Shown: one piece after another, positions 22,175-34,100 of the stretch
How the letters are laid out: the number at the start of each line of letters is the position of its first letter
How positions within the stretch are numbered: the first letter of the stretch is position 1
Source of the DNA: Nymphalis io
Lineage: Eukaryota; Arthropoda; Insecta; Lepidoptera; Nymphalidae
Length of the DNA: 64,000 bases
Assembly (NCBI RefSeq): GCF_905147045.1
Contig: NC_065905.1
Span: forward strand, 8,804,001-8,868,000
Direction: 5' to 3'
Program-made: the position numbers and the translations under genes
The notes under the pieces: model-generated
Told to the model about the DNA's origin: nothing
What the model saw: the letters and a program-made list of their open reading frames with translations, nothing else
The model's database searches: none

Positions 22175-25100
22175 ATGGCACCCACAATTGTTTCCGAAGA
22201 CAGGCTGACGTCGGATCACCGACTGTCGCATCCAGCGCCAAAAGACGACATTTTCATCACCGGCATCTCTGGTTATTTTCCAGATTCGGACTCAATTGTA
22301 CACTTCCAAGAGAATTTATTTAATAAGGTAGCGTTGTGTGTTTTATATATTAACTTTTAATTTTTAGAAAGAATTGGAAAATATTTCTTATATTCCGAAA
22401 TTGTAGAAGTTAATATGACGAACAGTTCAAACTTGTGAAATAACGATTGAAAATTGCTAAAAAGTCCACAAAAATAATATAAATTGTGATTGAGTAGCCA
22501 TTGTGCTCAGGTGGACCTCGTATCTGCCGACTGTCGTCGTTGGAAGCTGACCCACCCTGAGATCCCGCAACGTACCGGAAAAATTAATAATATCGACAAA
22601 TTCGATGCCTCTTTTTTTGGTGTGCACTACAAGGAAGCACACACGATGGATCCTATGAGTAGAATATTTTTGGAGAAAACTTATGAAGCTATAATCGATG
22701 CAGGTAACTTATTGTTCTACATTTTTTATGTTATTTGTAGGCAGACAGGCAAAAATGGGCCACCTGATGGTAAGTGATCGCCACGAAGAAATATTAACCA
22801 CTCTTATACGCGAATGCGCCACCAACCATAAAAACTATACTGGCAATATTTGGGCAGCGATCAGTCGTTGTTCATATATCTTTCGAATATATATATTATA
22901 TTTTTATTCCCATATTTTAATAATAAATAAGTACCAAAAATACTGTAATTTTCATTTTTTTTCATTTTCCGTATTATTGAATAATATCCTAAGGATGCTG
23001 ATTAATATTATATTACGTCTTCATTTTAAGTGAGTGATGCGCGCGTTTTTGGAAGTTGGAGGGGGCAGGGTTAGATATAAAAAGCTTTTCTCGTTCCTTG
23101 ATTTTCCGGCTTGCTCCATACGAAATTTAATCAAAATTAGATCTAATAATAATGTTTATGTTTAGGTTTAAATCCAAACGAATTACGGAACACCAACACT
23201 GGCGTGTTCATCGGTGCTTGTTTCTCAGAATCGTCGTTTGAATGGTTTTATGAAAAAATGCATGTCAATGGGTTCGGCATATCTGGGTAAGTTTGAATAA
23301 TTATTACTCGATAATACTGAGAATGAGGGAACGTATATTATTACAATATTGAAATGAAACAAAAGTATACGCAGGATCTTATGCGGCCTGTGTCACTAAA
23401 TTTTGTCGTATTATGCATAAACCTCAGACGGCTGAATACATTAAGTTATCAAAAAGACGAAAAACATGGCATGGGTCTACGTTTACGTCAAAGTAGATAT
23501 CTACTCTCGTCGCCTCTTCAGCCCTGAAGGGCAGGGTCTTTCCAATCTGTGCATGCCATAGAGTTCAAGGTCATCAAGGTTTCATAGTGTTAATGCCGAA
23601 ACAGACCAATTTGTTGAGCACATGCAAATCTATAGCTATAGCCATTCAAATGGGAAAAAATTTGACATGACAGTGACAGTGTAACTGGTGAGGAAGAAAG
23701 TACTGAATGATCGGTTCTATAAATGAACGATAAAGATATTTTTTTACGTAATTATACATTAATTTTAATAGATATATGTTATAAGGCTTGTACAGATGTA
23801 GAAAAAGTTGATATTGTGCGAACAATTTCATTTTTTACAATCGAAGATTTGCCTATTCTCTTACATCTAGATTTGAATGTACGCGCATTGAACTATCGAA
23901 TTACAAATAATTCGTAATCATAAACCATTATACAATATTTGTTTTATGTTTATAAAAGATGATCATAAATGACCGATATACAACAATGAACAATAGGATC
24001 AAAGATGTTGCTTGTGGCACTTTATTTATTAGCACTTCCGGCAATCCTATATACACTATTTATTACAGTACTAAACGTGCATAAATTATTTTTTTATACA
24101 TTAATATCAAACAGTTCTATCACTAGAAGTTGTTACATTATATAGGTTACGTTTTGATTTTAAATTTTTCTTAAAAAGGATCTCCGTATTCTTTTATTTG
24201 GAAATTTTTAATAAACATGTATACTAGTTTCCACCCGCGGCTTTACCTGCGTGTGAGGGGAAGATCTTAGGTACTATATGCAATTATCTGTAGCCCTAAC
24301 AACGTGTATACAAAATTTCATGACGATCGGTTGAGTAGTTAAGACGTGAAAGCGTAACATACAAACAAACTTACTTTTGCATTTATAATATTAGTAGGAT
24401 CTCTTTTTGGAATTTAATGGTCTTGCAAGAGTGGGAAATAACAAATCATTACTTTGACGACTGCTTATTCCGAAGTACAGCGATACACTGAATAATATTA
24501 ATTTATGATTTGTTTAGTTTTGTTGGACAAAGAATACATAAACAGATATGTTATGCAAAAGTAAAACGTTAATACCTATACGGCACTTGAAAAAAAAACT
24601 TGGTATCCTCAATAAGGTCAAACAGTACTTCGCACCGGAACAGCTTCTGACTCTATATCAAGTCCAAGTCAGATCGTGCACGGAGTACTGCAGCCATTTA
24701 TGGGACGGATCTGCTAAGTACCAGCTTGAAGCTTTGGATTCAGTGGATCGTCGTGCTAGAAGGCTCATTGGCGACCAGACACTGGTCACAAAACTCCAGA
24801 CCTTAGAACATCGTCGTGAGGTTGCCTGTCTGTCGGTATTCTACAAGATATATTTTGGAGAGTGTGACCAGAAACTATTTAATTTGGTTCCCCCGTCACC
24901 TTTTTACCACAGAACTGCGAGGAATCGAAAAGATCTGCACCCGTACGTAGTTGACGTATTTAAGACACGTACGAAAATATTTGCTTCCTCGTTTCTGAGA
25001 CGCATCGCCAAGGTCTGGAATACCCTCCCGACCTCCGTTTTCCCCATCACCTACAATATGGGTACCTTCAAGTCTAGAGTGAATAGGCATCTTCTAGGCA

Positions 25101-28100
25101 AGCGCGCTCTATCTTAAGCTGTATTTCACTTTCCATCAGGTGTGATAACTATATAGGTGTGATACTATACATTAAAAAAAAAAAAACATAAAAATAGCCA
25201 TCAATTATAACTTGCAATTATATCATAGTTAATAATATCTATAAATTAATGAAAAAAATATGTATTTTACTATATTTAAAATTGGAAAAATATTTTACCG
25301 GTTCACTTGGGAACCTTCAAGAGACTCATTCCTTAATTTGCTTCTGCTTTTTCTGCTCATCTGACCTCCAGTGTGTCACTAGTGTGTGTGTTACTTTTCT
25401 TGAAACCCCCACTTACATAAATTACCCAAAAAATACAGTCGTAAGCATTTAAAACAGAACCTATATTGAAAAATGTAATTTTAAAATTCAATACATTGAA
25501 TTTATTTACTTCTATGTCGTCATATGCGGCTAAACTAATACACATTTTATTTTTAGAATTATTATTAGTTGAATCTAGATTCATTTTTTACGTATAATTT
25601 GCTAATAGACTTTTTTAAAAAAAGAATACTAGCACATTTTAAGGAATTACTAATATTCCTATTTACCGTGCAGCGGGCAGCTTGCGTTAGTAGTGAGGAC
25701 TAACAATGGCCCAAGTGAACCATCGAACTATTGACACTTCAAAAAATATATAAATACATATACTTTAGAAAATTTATCCGTGCGAGACACCACCCACTCG
25801 TCAGATATTCTGCCGCAAAACAGCAGTACTTGGTATTGTTGTGTTCTGGTATGAAGGGTGAGTGGGCCAGTGTAATTAGAGGCACAAGGGATATAACATC
25901 TTAGTTCCCAAGGTTGGTAGCGAATTTGCCCGCCCACCTACCCATAACATTAAAAATTATCAATATAATTAATAAATCCTCGATTGTGCTTTCCTTGGTC
26001 TGGAAATAACTTTTTAATATTTTTTTTTAATTCAATATACTTGATATTTAATTTTATTTATTTATTTTATTTTGGACAACCAACAGTAGATACCTTAGAT
26101 AGACAGTTAAATATAGGTTGAAAAGGTTTATTGTATCTAGGTAGTCGGAAAACATATAATTTCTTAAGATAGGGTCGGTATCTTCTACTTGAGTCAGTCA
26201 GTTGATCCACTTAATCTCTAGTCTTATCAGTCTCTTCATGATACGCCGTATTCGATGCGCCGTACTCAACTATTCAAAATGTGTTCTACTCCTGCGAGCG
26301 ATGGTCAAAAGCTACTATCAAACTTTAGTCTTCGTTCCTCAAACATTTTACCATAACACTTAAATACACGCATTAATATAGTTAACCATGTTAATTGTAA
26401 TCTTTGGGAATGTATTAAAATTTATACATATTTATAAATTTCCAATTTCTTTAGCTTAGTTATTAGTTAGTTTAATGTATTTATGCGTCACTTGTTGTCA
26501 AGGAGGTGATGGAGGAAGAAGGACACTAGTGACGCATAAAAATAACATTCTATGTGTAAAATTATTATAGAAATACTTTAACTAATTGTATATAATAATA
26601 AGAATAAATTGTTCAGCTGTTCCCGAGCTATGTTAGCCAATCGTATCTCCGACTGGCTTGGAGTTACTGGTCCTTCGTACACTGTGGATACAGCGTGTTC
26701 AAGTTCCCTTTACGCCATAGAACATGCACTCAAAGCTATACATGAAGGTCGTTGTGACGTAGCCATTGTTGGAGGATCGAATCTCTGCCTCCATCCTTAC
26801 GTGTCTTTGCAGTTCTCTAGGTAATCAAGAAAATTGTATTTTTTTGGAACAAACTTTCACCGAACTATGGTTTTTAAATAGAGGTGATTTAATATCTACA
26901 TTTAAAAATATTTTTTTAGACTAGGTGTATTATCGGCTGATGGAAGGTGCAAGAGTTTCGACAACGATGCAAATGGCTACGTTCGTTCTGAAGCAATTAT
27001 TGTCTGTTTACTTCAGAAGGCTAAGGATTCAAGAAGGTAATATTATAAGATACTATATGCAGTAAGTTTGTTATTACTCGTAATTAGGTTATACTGTTAT
27101 CGTATTTCAGTCATCAAATCAATTTTAAATTTACCCGGCTACTTTTAACTCTTCTATAATTTTTGCTAAGTTCACGAGTCGCTCTATATTTCAATTTATG
27201 GTAGGCTGAATATGGTAGGCTTTGTGTAAGAAGATCGGAGCAGGTGTCACACACTCATCAGATTTTCTACCGCTAAATAGCAATTATCAGTATTATTGTG
27301 TTCCGATCTGAAGGATTAGTGTAACTACAGGCACAAGGGACATAAAATCTTAGTTCCCAAGGTTGGCGGTCCATTGGCAAGGAACGTTTGATATTCTAGT
27401 GCATACTTATTTTATAAAAAAGGCACCTTCAGTTATCGATATGTGTTGATTTCACATGTTATTTATAACTAAAAATTTAACTCACATTCCGATAAAACAA
27501 AAATAATCATTTATATTTAAATAACAAATTAAAAATGACCTGACAGACGATGTAAAACTATGAGAAGAATACAATACGAATACAATTTTTATATAAATAT
27601 ATTTTTTATAGAATAGGAAGGCGGACTAGCATATGGGCCACCTTATGGTAAATGGTCACCAACGCCTTTTTACATTGACATTATGAGTAATGTCAACCAT
27701 CGCTTACATAGCCAATGCGCCACCAACTTTGGGAACTAAGATTTTATGTCCCTTGTGCCTGTAATTACACTGGCTCACTCACCCTTCAAACCGGAACACA
27801 ACAATATCAAGTACTGCTGTTTTGCGGTAGAATATCTGATGAGTGGGTGGTACCTACTCAGACGAGCTTGCACAAAGCCCTACTATCACAAATATTATAA
27901 TTTGTATGGGCAATAATATTATATGATCAAGAAATAGTATCATTGACATACCAGACATCTTTTCTCAGGGTCTACGCCCAAGTATACCACGCCAAGACTA
28001 ATAGTGATGGTTATAATGGACAAGGTATAACCTATCCATCTGCTACTATGCAGAAGTTACTCCTCACCGAATTTTATGAAGAGTGCTCTATACCACCCAG

Positions 28101-31100
28101 CTCCGTCGAGTATGTAGAAGCACATGGAACAGGTATGAGAATTTAATACACGATAATAGTGAATATAAAAGACAGCCATTTTATGAGATACGATAGATAG
28201 ATTTATGAGGTACTTAAAAATATGAAGCATCTACAAAAAAGGGCCGATCATAACTTTTCATTATATAGGACATATATTTTTTGAAATTTTCGATATTAAT
28301 ATCTCTATCTCCCATTATCAGAAGTCCATTGAAAGTAATATTATGTCTGTTTGCGTTTATATCATTTTAATTACAGCAAAACAATAAAGTGGTTTCTTTT
28401 TATTATCCTTCATATAAGCATATCTATTAAGGTAAAGTAATTTGCGTAGCCTATCGCCTACATGTTAAATGGTAGATAATCCGTGGTAGTAATGGATAAC
28501 ATACAAACTCTTTAAATCAGTCGTATAAAAGACTTTTTTTGGTAATTATGCCAATAAAATCACATGAAAAATAAACTTCTTGATTTGTTCTCTTACATTA
28601 TTGATTGAATAGTGATACTCTTTCATAATAAGATCACAATATTATTTACTAGTTTATGTTAATGTCGAAATTCAGTTACATATTTTGTTATTTAAGTGAA
28701 AGATTGTTTTTTTTTTTTTTTGTTTTTCGTCAATTAGAGCAACAACTTTGATTTAAATGTTAAGTTAACCTATAATTGGTATATATTTTGTAACACTATT
28801 TTTATATACGCACTAAATAAATGTATTTCTTAAAATATATCGTTAGTTTCCTAATAAATAAATAAACAAGTATTAGCCATCGAGTCTATTACTGAAAGAG
28901 TTTGATAAACTTTTCACGTTCTATGTTTGCTTGTGTAAGTTATACCAGTGTTCATATAAATCAACCAAGAACTTCTTTGTTCCGAACAGGTACAAGAGTA
29001 GGAGATCCCATAGAGGCTAACGTTATTGGTGACGTCTTCTGTAAAGAGCGATCCGATACTCTTATGATAGGATCTATTAAGTCTAATATGGGACACAGTG
29101 AACCAGCGTCAGGTCTTTGTTCTATTGCGAAGGTAACTATTAAGTAAGGTATACTATTGTAATATATTTTTAAAATATTATTTTGTCTCTAAATTCACCA
29201 TCAATATTGTTCTATCAGAGAGTTTATCAAATCCTGTGACATTTAGGATCAGATGGAAAAATGTCCCAGAATATTATAAATAATCTGAAGCCATTGAATT
29301 TTTCACTATTTGATCGTCATTAATCTCGCATAATATCGAGTAGTTGTTATCTAAAGTAATTAATATATTTCTTAATGTAGTAGTAATACTAATTTTATTA
29401 CCTAGAAATGATAACATTGAAATAAGCATCACGGTATCTCATAAATAGCTTCTAGGCATTTATAATGTTATAAAAATATTTTCGGCTTAGAAGAACTATT
29501 CTGATACAATTATGTTACTTGTTTGTTCTGGTAAGGAACGAGTAACCTTTTACATTGATGATACTATAATAAAGAAAATCCTCGCCACTGTTAGAAAATT
29601 TATGCATGATATTTTATTTAACAAGGAATCTAATAACAGAAGTTAGGGCAACAAATGTAATACATAACATATATCCCAATTTTTAACAATTCTAATGCAA
29701 CACAATTCTCTCAGCTCTGCATCGCGTACACAACAGGATATATTCCTCCAAATATAAACTTCAAAGTCCCGAATAAAAACGTATCATTTTTCGAAGAGGG
29801 AAAACTCAAGGTAGTAACTGAAAAGCAGCCCTGGAGAAGAGGATTGGCCGGTATCAGTAGTTTTGGCTTTGGAGGTGCAAACGCCCACGTCCTGCTCAAA
29901 AATGTTGCGAGATCGAAGGTCAGTTTTCTTGAATCATGTTTTAGAAGGAAATTTAAAAAATATTCTACATGTTTTATATTAACTTGATCCATATGTAAAT
30001 TACTTTAGAATTTTAATATTTTTATTTTGGCATCGATTTGAAACTACGTGTATATTATTATTATTAAATTCTACGATATTTTATACCACATATGAGAAAT
30101 AATTTTTTTAATTTACATTTTCCACAACTAGGTAAACAACGGAATGCCATCGGATGATCTACCTCGATTGGTCTGCGTATCGGGTCGCACCGAATCAGCT
30201 GTGGCTAAGATTCTAAATTACCTTGAGTCGAAGACTGTTGACGTTGAACTTGTTAGACTTTTACACGCTATACACGATGAAGATATCAGTGGCCATTTTT
30301 TCAGAGGATACGCTTTATTGGGTAAGAATTTAATCAAAAACTTGATGTTGTTTTAGAAAATTTAAAATAATACCTAGCGCAAACACAAATAAAGGCTTAA
30401 CCTATAAATGTTGCTTACAAAAGTGTACTCATCGCTACATATTCTCTCTAGTCTCAGTTTTTCTATTTTTTTTTTATTCATAGGCTCAACTCCAACGAAA
30501 AGCGTATTGCTAGCTAGAAACACCCAATACTTCACTGGTATCCGTCGTCCAGTGTGCTTTGTATACTCGGGTATGGGTTCTCAGTGGGCTGGAATAGCTA
30601 CACAACTCATGAAGGTCCCAGTATTTGCTGCTGCTATTGAAAAGTAAGAATGAAAGTTGTATATGATCAGTAATGAATAGAAGTTAAATGTAAGAGGTCG
30701 AAAAAGAAAATACCGTTTTTAGTACATTTTAGATAAAAAGTAAAGTCACCTATATTATAAGTATCCTACTGCTGGGCTAAGAAGGTGGCGTTTCGGTTGA
30801 GGAGAAGGTTTGGAGCTTATTTACGCTGCACTAATGCAGATTTTTGTATATACAACTGAAATGTTCTTATCCAACACATGCAGGTGTTTATAATTCATCT
30901 CGTGCTTAGTAGTGAAAGCAAATTAAGCACATGAAAATTCAGTGGCAAGCACCACTGAATTTTCATATGCTTAATTTGTGTTTATAATTCATCTCGTGCT
31001 TAACGGTGAAGGAAAACATCGTGAGGAAACCTGCATGTGTCTAATTTCATTGAAATTCTGCCACATGTGTATTCTACCAACCCGCATTGGAGCAGTGTGG

Positions 31101-34100
31101 TGGAATAAGCTCCAAACCTTCTCCTCAAAAAGGAGAGGAGGCCTTAGCCCAGCAGTGGGACATTAACGGGCTGTTACTGTACTGTTACTGTTAGTAGTGA
31201 ATGAAAACATTAGATATTGTAAAGCAAATTTATTTATATAAATAGTATACAGTGCAAATATTATTATTATGTTATTTCGTTAAAGTATTATTGTACTAAG
31301 CATTAAAAAGTTAGTTTATATGAAAACTTTACAATTTTATATATTACGCATTTGGGTATTGTAACCCAAGTAATGATATAAATATTAATTAACTCCAGGC
31401 TAACTAATTATCTTTAACCTTAATCTTTTCCCAGATGCCACCAGACGTTACAGCCTAAAGGCATAAATTTGAACAAGCTCATTACCGATCCCGACCCTAA
31501 GATACGCGACAACATCCTCAACTCCTTCATCGGTATCGCCGCTGTTCAGATCGGTCTCACGGATATCCTAAAAGCTGTTAGAATTGAACCGGACTTCATC
31601 ATTGGTAAGAATAGTGGTATTTTGTGATTTTGGAAACGCGATGGGTACAAGTGTACAGTGCATTGACGCACAGTAAATGCGCCTAACAATTTCTTCAGAA
31701 TTCACAGTTAATTTTTGGACAACAAGACAAAGTTAGTTTTGTGTATTTATCATAAGAATATATAACAACGAAGTATATATTGTAGTATACCCGCCATGCA
31801 CTTACAAGCTGGTAGAGAGTGGCGGTAGAAAGAGGGCAGGCACGTCGGCATAAGAGGTGATCTCTTGCCGACACGGCGTACGTGTCAGTCTTATCTAGAA
31901 GGCGTGTCAAAAGATATTTTATCTTAAAAAGCCTTTCTCTTCATTTGTTTTTTTTAGGTCACAGTGTGGGTGAGTTAGGTTGCGCTTACGCAGATGGCTG
32001 TTTCACAGCAGAACAGATGATGCTTTCAGCATATTATGTTGGTTTGGCGGCTTCTGATACTCCATTTATTAAGGGAGCTATGGCTTTTGTAGAACTTGGA
32101 TATAAGGATGTAAGTCGATAGTTTTGTATATCAATTTATTCTCATCTCTTCAAACAAAATTTGGCTTTTTAAACTGTTTTAGTCTTTTCAGTTCTTTAGG
32201 GATTTTTAATTAAATTCCAGATGTTTTACAAGCTAAACTCTTGATATACTTAGTTAAAATTATATAGTACAATATTTTAGTAGAACAAGATTTACTGGTG
32301 GTAGGGCTTTGTGCAAGCCCATCTGGGTAGGTACCACCCACTCATCAGGTATTCTACCGCAAAACAGCAATACTTGATATTGTTGTGTTCCGATTTGAAG
32401 GGTGAGTGAGCCAGTGTAATTACAGGCACAAGGGACATAAAATCTTAGTTCCCAAGGTTGGTAGCGCATTGGCTATATAAGCGATGGTTGACATTTCTTA
32501 CAATACCAATGTCTAAGGGCGTTTGGTGACCACTTACCATCAGGCGGCCCATATGCTCGTCCGTCTTCCTATTCTATAAAAAAAAGATGTTTTTGTAAAG
32601 TATTGTTGAGTTTTGCCAATGGAGTGAAATGCTGTTTTTTATTTTGCTAAAAACAGATAAAAACGATACTTCCACCTGAAATTGAAGTAGCTTGTCACAA
32701 TGGACCCGACACCAGCACAATTTCTGGCCCAGTGGATAAAATAAAGACTTTTGTTGCCAAACTGGTAGCGCAAGGAATCTTTGCCAAGGAGGTAGCTAGC
32801 GATAACATCGCCTACCATTCACGATACATTGCTGAATCAGGTGAGTTCGTAATTTATATGAAATCCATCGAAATGAAAAGATGGATTTTATGAGATATTG
32901 CTTAAAACAACTGAAATATTTCAATTTATTCGTAATAAATCGTTAAACGTCGCAGGAAAATATGACTATTTCAAAAGAAAAACTAGTGTCGACGTAGTTT
33001 AGTTACTTTTGACACTTGTTGAAAAAATCTTGCCATGAAGTTGTCCTTTGTGGACTTAGTAATAAATCACTATTTTTTAAAATTAATTATTTTTATCAAA
33101 CGCCTTAAAATCATAAATAAATATAAAATGCAAAATCTGACCTTACAATTTTAAAACAGGACAAAAACTTCTAAATTATCTGAAGATAGCGATTCCAAAA
33201 CCAAAACAACGTTCAGAGCGCTGGCTTTCCACTTCTATTCAGAAAGACTTGTGGAACGATCCCAAAACTAAGATGTCTTCTGCTGAATACCACACCAACA
33301 ATTTTCTAGTAAGTGCAGATCAATATTTGACCTTACATAACGGTAGACTATGTATAATACAAATTATTTGCATTCTCAATCTACCCTCTCCGATTCCAAT
33401 ATTTAATATAGGATCGCAATTTGTTCAATAACATTAAATATAAATATACCCTAATTTTTCAAACATTTATAAGACAACAACTGTATTGGATAAGAAAAAT
33501 TTTATGTTTTTACATACGTTAAATAATTTTACGAAACCATACGACCAATTGTGCTTAAATTTACATATACGTTCTTTAGAGTCCAGTGTTTTTCGAGGAG
33601 ACGGCTCATCTAATTCCTGTCAACGCGATCACTGTAGAGATTGGTCAAAATGACCTCCTTCAGGCAATTTTACGTGGATCTCTCAATAAGGATGTTATCA
33701 ATATTCCTCTAATTGAGAGAAAAAAACAGGATAACGTACAATCTCTTTTCACGGCACTGGGCAAGTAAGTATTTGATTCATCTAGTAATTGATTTTTATG
33801 ATAGAAATTCTATGAAAAGAAAGAATTGTATAGGTTTATTTAAATTTAATATTCTAGCTTATTTATATATTATAAATAAATAAAAAAGTTATAAACGCAT
33901 TCATTGATATGAAATAAATGCTTGCTCATTTTATAGAACCAATGTCATGATTGTTTCCGTTCTTATGCGAGCGAAGTCTATTTAGTAGTTCATATAATAA
34001 ACTTAACAAAAGCTTTCAAGTATCTGGTTTTTGAAAATTATAGTTAAAGTAATGGGTAATAATTACAGGTTTTACGAAGCCGGATTGAATCCTCACCTAG

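Larger units (their letters stand above)
22175..29918 (+). other. Gene B exons 1-8: ketosynthase (KS) domain
   Basis: Exons: 22175-22327, 22511-22703, 23166-23286, 26617-26820, 26920-27036, 27969-28132, 28990-29132, 29715-29918. Together they encode residues 1-433. The first ~25 residues are a leader before FITGISGYFPDSDS, the usual start of KS. DASFFGVHYKEAHTMDP is the conserved early motif. Cys183 in VDTACSSSL forms the acyl thioester; His315 (EAHGTG) and His353 (NMGHSEPASG) support decarboxylative condensation. GGANAHVLL near residue 420 closes the fold. Intron 3 (23287-26616) is the longest of the gene at 3.3 kb and holds a LINE fragment, a Helitron remnant and a small hairpin element. 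Confidence 0.9.
30132..33764 (+). other. Gene B exons 9-15: linker and malonyl/acetyltransferase (MAT) domain
   Basis: Exons: 30132-30321, 30484-30643, 31435-31604, 31958-32109, 32657-32840, 33160-33308, 33580-33764. The oxyanion motif YSGMGSQWAG is in exon 10. The nucleophile Ser609 is in GHSVGELGCAYADGC (exon 12), and His711 in AYHSRYI (exon 13) completes the pair. Counting 25 residues past the serine, as in human FASN (Ser581 to Arg606), gives Val634 (codon GTT at 32038-32040) in SAYYVG instead of the arginine that holds the malonyl carboxylate. The spacing matches without gaps. Exons 14-15 lead towards DH. Confidence 0.88.
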
